The notes: generated from the letters alone by a model not told the origin. Positions 1 through 9,640 are shown, numbered from the stretch's first letter. The stretch: 20,145 nucleotides of DNA from Zygnema cylindricum (GCA_037447655.1 JBBHKE010001106.1:261362-281506), one strand, 5' to 3'. Numbers and translations: made by a program.

Positions 1-186
1 TTTTGTTTTCTTTTTTTTTTTGTTTTTGTTTTCATTTTCTGTTCATTTTTTTTTGGTTCATTCCGAGAAAAGTTTTTTTTCTCTATGTTTATGTTGTTTT
101 AAAAATTTGAAAGGGTTAGTTTACTTTTTGAAATTTCTTTTTCTGTATATATATTGAGAGTATACGTATTGTTTTATCACTTTATG

Positions 187-189
<3 letters not shown>
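1..189. other. T-rich low-complexity DNA, no gene
   Basis: Long T runs broken by single G or C bases dominate the first ~150 bases. Open frames here are homopolymer-driven and show no protein features. The composition resembles the T-rich right end of the window near 19940 and 20090. Confidence 0.7.

Positions 190-251
<62 letters not shown>
190..251. repeat. (TA)n microsatellite
   Basis: About 31 uninterrupted TA units. It gives rise to spurious alternating Ile-Tyr open frames, which are not genes. Confidence 0.97.
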
Positions 252-254
<3 letters not shown>

Positions 255-1830
255 CCATGAGCAAGTTTTGTCTTTTCTTGGACTCTTTTTTGTGGAATCA
301 AGAAATAGAGTAGATGGCCTCAGTGTCGACCAAATATGTTATCTCCACATATAATAGTGTGGATTGGGTGCTCAGCGAATAAGGTGGTGTGCCCATGTGT
401 TGAAGTACCGGTTTTTCTTTTGTCGTTTTCCCATAAAATGGGACTAGCAACGAGAAAAGCTTGCGCCCTACTTCAAATGTGTGAGAACGAACGTACATTT
501 TTGTGTCATCTTGAAACTTTGGGTGTACTACAATTTGGCGTTTTTATCTTTTCAACCCATTGCCTCATCATGTCAGCTCATCTTCAAACTTTTATTAAAA
601 TTGACTTGGGAGGTGATGTAATTTAAAGTAATAGCTGATCGACAAATAGGAAATTGTTATCGCACGCGTCTTTGAATTTTTTTGCACGAGAGAGATTAAA
701 CGCTATTTTATTCTTGCTCGTTGTCACTTGCATGTACGTAAAAATATTTGTAGGGGTCTCGGACCTCCACTTGCATTCGCGGGTCCTTCACAAAAGTTTA
801 CGTCGTCCTCGTCTCTCCCCCTCCTCACTCTACACCCTCCTCTCTCCCTCTTCTCTGAATGAAATATAACAATAATGATATGAAATGAAAGATATATATA
901 TATATTTTTTTAATACATTTGGTCGTAGTTTGATGGCATATCGAGTGATAAAAGTTAGAGAAAAGAAAGTGTGAAGCCATGGCGGAAAGTTTTCGTACCA
1001 ATGACGTCACAAGGCAGCATGACTTCGCAATGTCACAAAATCCTAAACATCTACAATGTCACCAAAAAACCGACTTTTACAACTGTCGCTGTTAGACGTC
1101 ACCAATTGTCGGACGTTTCACAGTCGTCTTCAATCGTCGCAAGTTCTACCCACGTCTACAACAGTAACATTTTAAAGTCAAGATTTCGTTCTTAGACATA
1201 GGAACACTTTGAAAAGTACACCGTGTATCGTTATTACTGTTAATATTTTTTTCGCCACTTAAAACACCTTTTCTCCGTACACAATTGTCCGATTTTAAAT
1301 TTGAGACCGCCAATTGGAAACTGATAATCTTACCTTTCAATCGCAACTGTCAGATCAACAATCCGACAAGTGTGCATGGAGCAAAGTGATTTAAGTGGCA
1401 AAAAAAACATGTACACTAATAGCGATATACTGTGCACTACAAAAAATCTTTGTTGAAGTCCAAAGTTTCATTCCAAACTTTCGGTTACATGGGCACACAG
1501 CCTAAAACTTATTAGCCCTTCTTACGGTATTTATATACTAAACCCTTCTTACGGGATGTAGACCATAAAGTTTTCTCTTAAACACCAAAATTAGTGAGGA
1601 TCGTGACTTTTCTCCCTTGTATGAATTGGACTCTTTCTTTCATCGATAAAACCTTATGATGTATAATGATGTGATAGTGATTAACATCACTCGTCGTAAC
1701 AAAAGATATTCTTGGAAAAATAAAATATGTGGCTAATTTGTTACAATATACCCAAAAGTCTTCTAATAAAATAACTGTCCATAAATCATCCTTTTTTGTG
1801 TATTTTTTCACCGTTTAAAACTTTTTTCAA
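252..1830. other. Gene-free stretch, nothing recognised
   Basis: About 1.6 kb of AT-rich DNA. Open frames are all under 100 codons and none shows a recognisable domain. The only local structures seen are a CT-rich patch at about 805-858, a short (TA)n at about 893-905, and a 12-base direct repeat CCCTTCTTACGG at about 1516 and 1542. No tRNA, promoter or transposon end could be supported. Confidence 0.6.
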
Positions 1831-1898
1831 CACACACACACACATACACACACGCACGCACGCACGCACGCACGCACACACGCACACACGCACACACG

Positions 1899-1995
<97 letters not shown>
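1831..1995. repeat. (CA)n microsatellite with CACG-variant core
   Basis: A roughly 165-bp CA tract. The left third carries ACGC and CACACG variants and the right ~95 bp is pure CA. The alternating Thr-His and Cys-Val frames through it are artefacts. Alternating purine-pyrimidine DNA of this kind can adopt Z-form. Confidence 0.97.
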
Positions 1996-1997
<2 letters not shown>

Positions 1998-2012
1998 CAC
2001 ACCACTACAACT

Positions 2013-2830
<818 letters not shown>

Positions 2831-2831
2831 A

Positions 2832-3524
2832 AGGTTCCATTGGGGAAAAAATGTTGCTGTTTACTGAAAGCCGTACTGTTTCGTACATTTCCGTACCAAA
2901 AAAAATAAAATGTCAGAATAACAAGCCTACTGAATGAGCGATTTGATTCTCCACGCTTATGGGCGTAAACATGGACCGTCGGATGCATAATCGGATACGC
3001 CATCGTCTGACACTTCCAGTTCGGAACAAGTGACACGGAGTAGGTCAATTTTTAGCGCCCGAACGAATATAATCGTGCCTCGTGGAAAAGTGAACAAATA
3101 TCCACAACGACCGCGCGACCAGGTGGGTACACGTCGCATATGACATGTGCCTTCCGCCAGGGAGGATGCGAGGCCACCGGAAGCCGCAAGAAAATATTTG
3201 ACGGAGGATATTGTTTCACGCTTATGTTACCATCCACTAACCATTCTGACATTTTTCGTACGCTTTTACAAATCTTAAATTTAGTCCGCCCGTACAGATT
3301 TTATTCAATACATCGTACGAGTCACTTTTTACCTTCGCTGGTACAAATATGTGGTCACAACTTGCTGTCGGAGATTCTTTGAAGATTACCAAAATCGTAT
3401 CCATCTATTACGTTGACAAATCAGAGTGTGCCACGCAAAACCAATGTCGGTTACTGACCCGACACAATGGAACGATAGCTTCAGTAAACGAATTTTTGAC
3501 GTTTACTGAGACCGCCTAATGGAA
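2832..3524 (-). mobile_element. Non-autonomous TIR unit (MITE-like), inverted copy
   Basis: Read on the minus strand, this unit starts TTCCATTAGGCGGTCTCAGT at 3524 and ends CCCCAATGGAA near 2832. The ends are therefore inverted copies of each other, each with an AGTAAAC motif just inside. Inside, the minus strand carries TGGCGGAAGGCACATG followed by a GCGACGTGT word, which recurs in the plus-strand unit at about 4630-4660. No transposase is encoded. The superfamily is not certain, and target-site duplications were not identified. Confidence 0.5.
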
Positions 3525-3630
3525 CAACGCTCTTAGCCTCGATTCCATTAGGCGGTCCTAGTAAACGTACGGGGAAGTCTAATGACAGGAATTACTAAGC
3601 AGTCCGCTCCATTGTGTCGGGCCAGTAAAC
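3450..3630. repeat. Nested inverted repeats at centre of TIR cluster
   Basis: The inner arms, 3501-3524 and 3543-3566, pair with 22 of 24 matches across an 18-base loop. The outer arms, about 3450-3472 and 3608-3630, carry ACCCGACACAATGGA and TCCATTGTGTCGGG, again in inverted order, each linked to AGTAAAC or TTACTG. The result is a two-level palindrome at the meeting point of two opposite TIR units. Confidence 0.8.
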
Positions 3631-4096
3631 AACCTTTCAAAATTATGATTGGTGCCACGTAGTTAGTGTTCACATTTTTAAAATCTTAAAATATTCTTCA
3701 AACAGAAAATCTGAACGATATGTACAGTGGAAGTAATTAATGATTCATATGAAAAGTTTGCGACAAGGTTCTAATTTTGAAAATGGAAATCAAAATTTCG
3801 AAATGAAATGGCAAAATGACGTCGCAAACTTTGAAGGTCGGTGGATGTAAGACAGAGCGTGCGAGGATACTTTCAGTTGACTTATCTAGCGTGGCACGCG
3901 GCGCATGGCCTGTACGACGTGTAGGCATGTGATCGCGTGTTCAAAGTGATATTTTTTTGCTTTTTCAGGTGTACCAATGGTACACGACCAGTGTGAAGCA
4001 ACTATCCTCGCGAGGACAGTTTCTTCAAAAAAAAAATATAGTACGGCTTTGTACGCTTGCGTCTAGTAACCAACCCCACTTTTCATGTTATGGAAT
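3543..4096 (+). mobile_element. Non-autonomous TIR unit (MITE-like), copy 1
   Basis: It starts TTCCATTAGGCGGTCCTAGT and ends around CATGTTATGGAA, about 550 bp. Internal landmarks shared with copy 2 are ATTATGATTGGTGCCA, CTGTACGACGTGT or close, GTGTACcAATGGTAC and CCCCACTTTTCaTGT. Open frames inside are short and featureless, so it is non-coding and would need a transposase from elsewhere. Similarity and order of landmarks are seen in the sequence; the transposon interpretation is inference. Confidence 0.5.
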
Positions 4097-4296
4097 CTTA
4101 GTATCTTACCCTCAGCCAGGAACAATAGCACTAAGGGCTTTAAAGGCACGCCGTTCCATTATGTCGTGCCAGTAAACGGTGTTTCTCAATTATGATTGGT
4201 GCCATGTAGGTTACAGTCTCAATTTTGAAAATCTGTAAAAAATCTTCAAGCGGAAAGTCAGAACGAAATATTTGTACCAACGTAAGTACTTAAAGT

Positions 4297-4508
4297 ATCA
4301 TACGAGTGTACTATAACGTACTATGCATAAGTAAATATTTTAGAATGAACCTTCATGGTCATTCGTAAACAAACCCTACCTTCCTCACATATGCAGAAAA
4401 GAATCATACGAGTGTACTATAACGTACTATGCATAAGTAAATATTTTAGAATGAACCTTCATGGTCATTCGTAAACAAACCCTACCTTCCTCACATATGC
4501 AGAAAAGA
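4297..4508. repeat. Perfect 106-bp tandem duplication
   Basis: Copies at 4297-4402 and 4403-4508 appear identical base for base and are directly adjacent. Perfect identity inside an otherwise diverged repeat implies a recent duplication. Confidence 0.95.
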
Positions 4509-4532
4509 CGCAGAAAACTGTGGTCAGTGGAT

Positions 4533-4628
4533 AACAAGTGGATGGTAATTTTGGTGGGCCAGTTGTTAGAACTATCATCCAACAAGTGGATGGTAATTTT
4601 GGTGGGCCAGTTGTTAGAACTATCATCC
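4533..4628. repeat. Perfect 48-bp tandem duplication
   Basis: Copies at 4533-4580 and 4581-4628 appear identical and adjacent, starting AACAAGTGGATGG and ending ACTATCATCC. They lie 24 bases after the 106-bp duplication. Confidence 0.95.
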
Positions 4629-5089
4629 AGCGTGGCGGAAGGCACATGGCATGTACGACGTGTGCGTTTCTCATCGCCTATTCGTGGTGGAAATTTCTTC
4701 TCTTTTTCACGTGTACTAATGGTACGCAACCAATCTGAAGAAACTCTCCTTGCCGAGGAGAGTTTAGTTTCTTCACACTAGACAATTTGCGCAATTGCGT
4801 CGCGAATCTAAAAAAGTGAAACATCCAATGGTCAATACTTACTCCTATAATATTGGAGCATCACGACAGTCATCCAATATACATGTTTCGTCTGACAAAA
4901 AAAAAATGGTACGAATTTGTACAAAATCGTACGGAGTCCAGTAAAATACCCCACTTTTCTTGTAATGGAAGACCACCCTAATACGGCGGTACTAGCATTA
5001 TCACCCGAACATAAGTACACTTAAGTACACATAAGTGCATAGCACTACACCGCTAATCGTTTATAATTCCGTGTCCCCCATTAGATCAC

Positions 5090-6074
5090 AGAATTCCCTT
5101 TTGTATATGAAGCCTCTTGTGAACTTTCAATGGCTCTCTTGCGCTAGAACCAACTGCCACCTTGGCAGGCAAAGGGTATGAACGTCTACACCCTGTATAG
5201 TCCGGACTCCCCTGAGTCCACAAAAAAAGAAATCTCTCAAACAGGGCGATTAAAAATTATGTGGCAAAGATGGCAGTTTTTATACAAGCTCTCCGAAAGA
5301 GAGACGACTATCTACCCAAAAACTTTAAGTTCTAAACCCCTATCTAAGCCCCCTTCTACTCGAGTACGGAAACAATCAAATTACTATACAATATAGGAAG
5401 GTACTACGGTCGATGTACTTCCTGTACGGCCACTGTACGACATGGCTATGGAGGGGGCGTCTGTCACTCCTAGACTCGTCTCCATGTTCCTGCGAATTTA
5501 CAAACCACTGACGAGTGCCACGTGGCATTCGGTAACGTGACGACTGCAAACAGCCAAGGCGGCCATTCTATAATGGTGGCTCGAATGGAAGTTGTCCGAA
5601 ACCAATCGGCTTTTAACTCACGCCGTTGAAATTAAGTGTCCGCTCCAACTGAATTTCATCCGGTCCGTACGAGTATTCATGCGACTGCTAAATCTATGTA
5701 TGTATCTATGTTATAGTTCCATAATTGAGAAAATCGACTTAGCCCATCTTTATTTTGTTTATATAGTTATCTAACCCTATGTAGGTTAGCACACTTCCTA
5801 GACTATAGGAGAAGGTTGCCGATTATTCGGCGGTCTGTATGAACCAGGATCAAATCCTTGGTCCTTCATCTTTTTGCAAAGGACTAATCCTCCTATTTTT
5901 TGTGGCAGCTCAGGTAGCCAAGGTTCTATCTCTCTCTCTCACTGGTCTTCATTGAGTGTAACAAGTCTAGGGACTAGGGAGAAAGAGGGCAGAGCCTGAC
6001 TGTTAAATGAGACATTTTTCTATTGCAATATTTTGACCTAAAAAATACAAACATAGAAACCTCCGATTTCAACA
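5090..6074 (-). mobile_element. Diverged copia-family LTR (LTR A)
   Basis: The right end, which is the LTR start on the minus strand, reads TGTTGAAATCGG. This resembles the plus-strand LTR start at 8965 (TGTTGAAATTTAAG) and, more weakly, TGTAGAAATTAATGG at 15024. Landmarks in the same order as the complete LTR at 13979-15024 are TGCCACC-TGGCA, AAGCTCTCC-AGAGAG, CCACTGTACGACATGG, CCACGTGG and CCAGGATCAAATCC. The left boundary is uncertain because similarity fades near 5090. No internal region is attached, so it may be a solo LTR or a remnant. Confidence 0.7.
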
Positions 6075-6177
6075 TCGTTATTAGTGTTAATAACACTAAT
6101 TCGGTTGAGAATTTTTCTTACCAAAAATTACAAAATAGAGTTAACAACATTATTTAAGGACGTAGACTACAATCTAC
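6075..6177. other. 103-bp spacer between two LTRs
   Basis: AT-rich sequence with a small palindrome (AGTGTTAATAACACT, about 6082-6096). No gene. Confidence 0.6.
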
Positions 6178-7018
6178 TGCAATTCTGAGACCTCCATAGG
6201 TCCTCATAATGGGCAACTCACATGAAGCCCTTAGGATAACCCAAACCCCTTTGTTTTTCAACAACAATAAATGCCACCCTGGCAAATAAAAACTCTGAGC
6301 ACCTTCACCGTTGTGAAGAGAAGACTCCCCTGATTCGATAGCAAAAAGAATCTTTGAATTTGCTCCCTTGAGTTGTAAGTTATGAAGGGTTAAAGTTTAA
6401 ATTTTGTACAGAATCACTTTGGGAGTGAGGCGGCTACCTACCAATTTTTCCAAGTCCTAAATCCCTCTCTAAACCCTCTACTACTAGAGTACGACATTAA
6501 TCAAAATACTTTGTGGTACAGAAAGGTAGAGGTGTTAGAGTACTTTTTGTACGCCCATCGTACGACATGGCCAAAATGTTAACGCTTGCCATATCCGGAT
6601 TCGTTCCCATATTCTCCGGAGATGCCGCAAGCCAATGAGGTTGTGCCACGTGTCACTTGACGTGGCAAATCAAAACCGCTTAAACACCTATTCCGCGATC
6701 TCGACACCTATCGTGGCCGTTCGTTCAAAACCGGCTTTCAACTCTAGCCGTCCAAAATAAATGCGCGGTATTTGTTTCGCCATCAAAACAAATGCGCAAT
6801 ATTCGTTGCGCGAAGTACCATAAACCGCACTATAATAAACTGTATCTATGTCTTTAGAATCTATTCGCGCCGTTTAAAGAATTCGTCTACGTGTACATGT
6901 TTATAAAATTATCAAACCATATATATCGCAGCACTAGTCTTAGACTTACATGACAAAACTACGCAACTGGCGACTTTGACGGACGGCATGTACGAGGACC
7001 AAATCCTGAGACGTGCCC
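6178..7018 (-). mobile_element. Truncated 3' LTR of deleted copia element (LTR B)
   Basis: The outer end is TGCAATTCTGAGACCTCC at 6178, matching the outer ends of the LTRs at 7586 and 13979. It follows the reference LTR through the G-box palindrome at 6644-6667, a TATA-like run at 6919-6926 (minus strand) and the conserved hairpin near 6980-7018. It then stops abruptly at about 7018, where gag sequence begins. The first ~210 bases of the LTR (minus-strand sense), the PPT and all of pol are missing. Confidence 0.75.
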
Positions 7019-7560
7019 CACTCTCTAGCTCTATGAAAAGTGTTGCGAGCTCATTATAAAAATCTAACATCTTCCTGACCTTTTACACATATGCGTCTAT
7101 TTTTTGATCAGCCAACAGGTGTTGCTGAATCGTACCAATTCCATACATCTCTATGAGAGCCACCCAAAGATCGGATGCCCTCTCTATCTGCAAATGAGGA
7201 GATGGAAGCCCTTGAGTAAGATGGCGGAGGATGAAGTGCTTTGCCACCCTATTGTTGTAGTCCCAGGTATTGGTATCATTCTCCTTGTTCCTCGGAATAG
7301 GTGACATGAATGTTTAACCAGTTGCTATTGGTGTGACTCTCTCCTTCTCCTTTCCTTTGTCCACCACCTCCCCTTCCTTTGTCACCTCCGTTCGAGATGG
7401 ATTTGCATCTCTGGTGAATCTGCTACTTGTAAACCCTGGAGGAATCCTAAGACTAGATGGACTCCTCACCCGTCCACTCACTATTCCCCAAAACCGTTTT
7501 TCACATAGCCCTTGTCATCATACTTTCCTAGTATATGAAGCCAGCTCTATTGAAGATGGG
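7019..7560 (-). pseudogene. gag remnant of internally deleted copia element
   Basis: This is a relic of the capsid (gag) gene of a Ty1/copia element. A 74-residue frame (7083-7307) begins MSPIPRNKENDTNTWDYNN and is about 77% identical to the same segment of the main element's gag (MSPIVRNEENDTETW...), including KHFILRHLTQGL and ERASDLW. Stop codons interrupt it on both sides of this segment. The sequence ends at 7019 in the middle of gag, joined directly to LTR B. The region from about 7440 to 7560 preserves the gag N-terminus (PSSL-IPPGF) in frame with the VVDKGKEKE segment, which the main element no longer does. Non-functional. Confidence 0.85.
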
Positions 7561-7570
7561 CACCCTAGAG

Positions 7571-7585
7571 GGTGGGCACATAACC
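7571..7585 (-). other. Primer-binding site of deleted copia element
   Basis: The plus strand reads GGTGGGCACATAACC, one mismatch from the anticodon arm of plant initiator tRNA-Met (GGUGGGCCCAUAACC). It abuts the LTR beginning at 7586 with no gap, the same arrangement as at 13964-13978. Confidence 0.75.
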
Positions 7586-8550
7586 TGCAACTGTGAGACC
7601 TCCATAAGTCCTCAGAGTAGGCAGCTCTCACGAAGCCTTTAGGATAACCTTGACCCCTTTGTGTTTCAGCAAGAATAACTTCCACCCTGGCAGGCAAAAA
7701 CTCTGACCACCTTCAATCTTGTGAAGGTAAGACTTCCCTCAGTCGATAGCAAAAAGAATCTCTGATTTTGCTTCCCTGAGCAATAAATTATACTGGGTCA
7801 AAGTTGACCTATTATACAGAAGCTCTCTCGGAGAGAGGGTTCTATCAACCAATTTTTTTTGAATCTTATCTCTCTCTAAAACTCTATCTATTGACGTACA
7901 GCACCAATCACAATTCTTTGTCGTACAGAAAGGTACAGGTGTCGGTGTACTTTTTGTACGAACATTGTACGACATTGCCAAAAAGTAGACACATGTCATA
8001 TTTCGATTCGTTCCTGTTATTCGGGGAGATGCCACAATCCAATGTGGTTGTGCCACGTGTGAGTCGATTTGGCGGTGACCGCAAACCGCCAAAATCGTAT
8101 TCCGTGATCTTGGCTTTCTTCGTGGCCGTCCTATCAAAACCGGGTTTCAATCTTAGCCGTCATAAATACTTGCGCGATATTTGTTTAGCTGTCGCAACAA
8201 AATGCGCGGTATCTGTTTCGAAACCGTATCGTACTTCGTACTTTACAAAACTAAATCTATGTATAACGTATATAGTTGTCGTTAAATGAATTAGTTAATG
8301 TCTAATTATTTAAATATTTGTCAAACCCTATATATCTCAACCTTGATCTTAGACTTGTAAGATAAAGCTAACCGCTACCGGCTAACTTGACGGACGGCAG
8401 GTACCACGAGCAAATCTTGGGTCCGTCAAGTATACTATTAGTAAACCTACTAAAAACAACTGCATGTCTCTCTTTGGACAACATAGGCACCCATGGCTCT
8501 AGCTCCCTCTCTAACCATAGACAGCCATGGCTCTAGCTCCCTCTCTAACC
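7586..8550 (-). mobile_element. 5' LTR of deleted copia element (LTR C), right end broken
   Basis: It starts TGCAACTGTGAGACCTCC and follows the reference LTR (13979-15024) in order: TGCCACCCTGGCA-like box, gagaga box, GTACGACATtGCC, G-box CACGTG at 8054-8059, TATA-like run at 8329-8335, and the hairpin with TTGACGGAC/GTCCGTCAA arms near 8387-8430. Similarity ends near 8550, so the terminal TG of the 5' end (minus strand) is missing. It sits directly after the PBS and therefore belongs to the same element as the gag remnant. Estimated identity to LTR B is about 80% by eye. Confidence 0.8.
8491..8550. repeat. 26-bp direct repeat inside LTR C
   Basis: Two identical 26-bp copies at 8491-8516 and 8525-8550, beginning CCATGGCTCTAGCTCC, separated by 8 bases. 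The complete LTR has a single related copy at about 14887. LTR similarity ends exactly after the second copy. Confidence 0.9.
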
Positions 8551-8646
8551 TTTGTTGGATTGGCACGTGAAGCAGGTCCAATACGGGGTAAAATATGGAA
8601 TATCCATACTCGAGCCACCCTTAATAAATGGGTACGGACCCGTCAG
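8551..8646. other. Short unassigned segment with small hairpins
   Basis: It contains TATGGA-ATA-TCCATA (about 8596-8610) and ACCC/GGGT arms. It fits neither the LTR nor the palindrome that follows. No gene. Confidence 0.4.
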
Positions 8647-8777
8647 TCTCTACATCGAGCTGGTGGCACAATGGTAGTGCATTCGCAGCTGAAGTGAAAG
8701 GTCCCAGGGTTCAAACCTGGGACCTTTCACTTCAGCTGCGAACGCACTACCACTGTGCCACCAGCTCGATGTAGAGA
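8647..8777. repeat. 131-bp palindrome of a tRNA-like (SINE-head-like) sequence
   Basis: The arms pair around the 7-base centre GTTCAAA at 8709-8715 with only about two mismatches over ~62 bases per arm. On the plus strand it reads as most of a tRNA: acceptor-like GAGCTGG, D-arm GCAC/GTGC, anticodon-like stem TTCGC/GTGAA with loop AGCTGAA, and T-arm CCAGG-GTTCAAA-CCTGG. The A-box TGGCACAATGG (8664-8674) and B-box GTTCAAACC (8709-8717) fit the pol III consensus. After the T-arm it continues into the reverse complement instead of a tRNA 3' end, so it is not a functional tRNA. It may be a foldback derivative of a tRNA-derived SINE. Confidence 0.85.
8664..8717 (+). promoter_or_regulatory. Candidate internal RNA polymerase III promoter (A and B boxes)
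   Basis: The A-box is at 8664-8674 and the B-box at 8709-8717, with spacing typical of tRNA genes. The mirrored arm has a good A-box (TGGCACAGTGG, minus strand), but its B-box is degenerate because the T-loop reads reversed. Activity is inferred only from motif match. Confidence 0.4.
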
Positions 8778-8869
8778 AAGATGAAATTATTTTTGGTCAT
8801 CTAATACACTTTCTTAAATATAAAAATATTCGCTTGAAGCTTCATGAAGGAAAAAGGAAAAAGGAAAGA

Positions 8870-8909
<40 letters not shown>
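8778..8909. repeat. A-rich stretch ending in (TA)n
   Basis: An AT-rich segment leads into repeated GGAAAAA units (about 8849-8870), a poly-A run and about 15 TA units (8879-8909). This could be the tail of a retroposon associated with the adjacent tRNA-like palindrome, or an unrelated microsatellite. Confidence 0.5.
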
Positions 8910-8913
<4 letters not shown>

Positions 8914-8951
8914 TTGTTGTTTTTGATGGGAGTTGAAAGTAAGTAGACTAG

Positions 8952-8964
8952 AAAATAAGGGGAG
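8952..8964 (+). other. Polypurine tract of plus-strand copia remnant
   Basis: AAAATAAGGGGAG directly precedes an LTR start (TGTTGAA at 8965). The same 13 bases precede the LTR start of the main element on the minus strand (9628-9640). In both cases a TAG stop triplet lies immediately upstream. This is where plus-strand DNA synthesis would be primed. Confidence 0.85.
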
Positions 8965-9323
8965 TGTTGAAATTTAAGTATTTGCTAGGTCTAGAGTTTG
9001 TAAATATAAAAGGCAAAAAGGGGACAGTGACAGCCTGCCTCCAACTCTTCACTCAAGTCCCCACACTTGTCGCAGTCACTCAAGACTTGAGGAGGAGTTG
9101 GATCCATGGATGCCTAGGCTGTCCAAAGAGGACAGGAAGGCCAATCTTGGTAGAGTTATCTAAAAGGATTGACGGACCCAGGATTCGATCTTGGTACCTT
9201 TCTTCCGTCTAATTAGCCGTAAGCTTTAACCAATATGACTAGAGCCAGTGCTAGAGTACATTATGTTTGACAGATATTTGTATTTGTACACGTAGACTAG
9301 TTCGTATAACGGGAAACTACTAC
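8965..9323 (+). mobile_element. Truncated 3' LTR of a plus-strand copia relative (LTR E)
   Basis: It starts TGTTGAAATTTAAGTATTTG and matches, in order, the reverse complement of the complete LTR at 15024 downward: CTAGGTCTaga, CTTGTCGCAGTCACT, CCATGGATGCCTAGGCTGTCC, then the hairpin core CCCAGGATTCGATCTTGG. The sequence after about 9296 blends into the start of the opposing LTR at 9324, so the exact end is uncertain. Only the U3-side third is present and the attached coding region is gone. Confidence 0.75.
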
Positions 9324-9627
9324 TACTATGTAACACTACTTCTAGACCTAACGGCTAAGGCTACCGGCTATCTACTCACTGACCGCCGGCAGGTACCAGG
9401 ATCAAATCCTATCGCCGGCACATATCTTTTAGTAATTAGTCCCTAGACTAATATAAATTTCCCGTAAACCTGAGGATAGCCTAGGTAGCCATGGCTGTAG
9501 CTTCCTCTCCAATTTCTCAGTGATTGCGACAAGTTTGAGAGTTGGAGAGAGAAGTTAGAGGTAGACTGCCTCGGCTTCTTTATTTCTATTCAGACCTAGA
9601 AAATACTTAAAACCATTAATTTCTACA
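9324..9627 (-). mobile_element. 3' LTR of main copia element, truncated
   Basis: 304 bases aligned gap-free with 14721-15024. It ends TTTCTACA at 9627, against the PPT. It is cut at 9324, which corresponds to the TATA-like region of the full LTR, so only the U3 part upstream of the putative promoter remains. At the cut it meets the opposing LTR E. Confidence 0.9.
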
Positions 9628-9640
9628 CTCCCCTTATTTT
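9628..9640 (-). other. Polypurine tract of main copia element
   Basis: The minus strand reads AAAATAAGGGGAG immediately before the 3' LTR. It directly follows the terminal TAG stop at 9641-9643, leaving no 3' untranslated spacer. Confidence 0.9.

Larger units (their letters stand above)
4152..4975 (+). mobile_element. Non-autonomous TIR unit (MITE-like), copy 2 with duplications
   Basis: It starts TTCCATTATGTCGTGCCAGT and ends CTTTTCTTGTAATGGAAG, about 820 bp. It shares the ordered landmarks of copy 1 but is longer, mainly because it contains two tandem duplications. It carries a local hairpin with arms AACTCTCC and GGAGAGTT at about 4741-4765. Open frames across the 48-bp repeat (about 100 codons on both strands) exist because 48 is a multiple of three. 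They show no protein family features. Confidence 0.5.

Noticed and set aside
4461-4781. Open frames of ~100 codons on both strands
   Set aside because: They owe their length to the 48-bp tandem duplication (a multiple of three) and show no domain. Both strands are open alike.
5506-5535. Hammerhead-ribozyme-like CTGACGAG followed by a TGCCA/TGGCA stem
   Set aside because: The required GAAA core and flanking stems are missing. The stem is the LTR G-box palindrome.
7804-8289. 161-codon plus-strand frame and a 132-codon minus-strand frame
   Set aside because: Both lie within LTR C and have no conserved counterpart in the other LTRs.
8649-8722. Functional tRNA gene
   Set aside because: D-, anticodon- and T-arms are present but the 3' acceptor strand is replaced by the palindrome's other arm, and the anticodon loop lacks U at position 33.
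9160-9245. tRNA/SINE-like sequence on the minus strand (CATATTGGTTAAAGC and an ATTCGATC core)
   Set aside because: It lies inside LTR E and aligns with the conserved LTR hairpin and its flank. The B-box fit is poor, so LTR structure explains it better.
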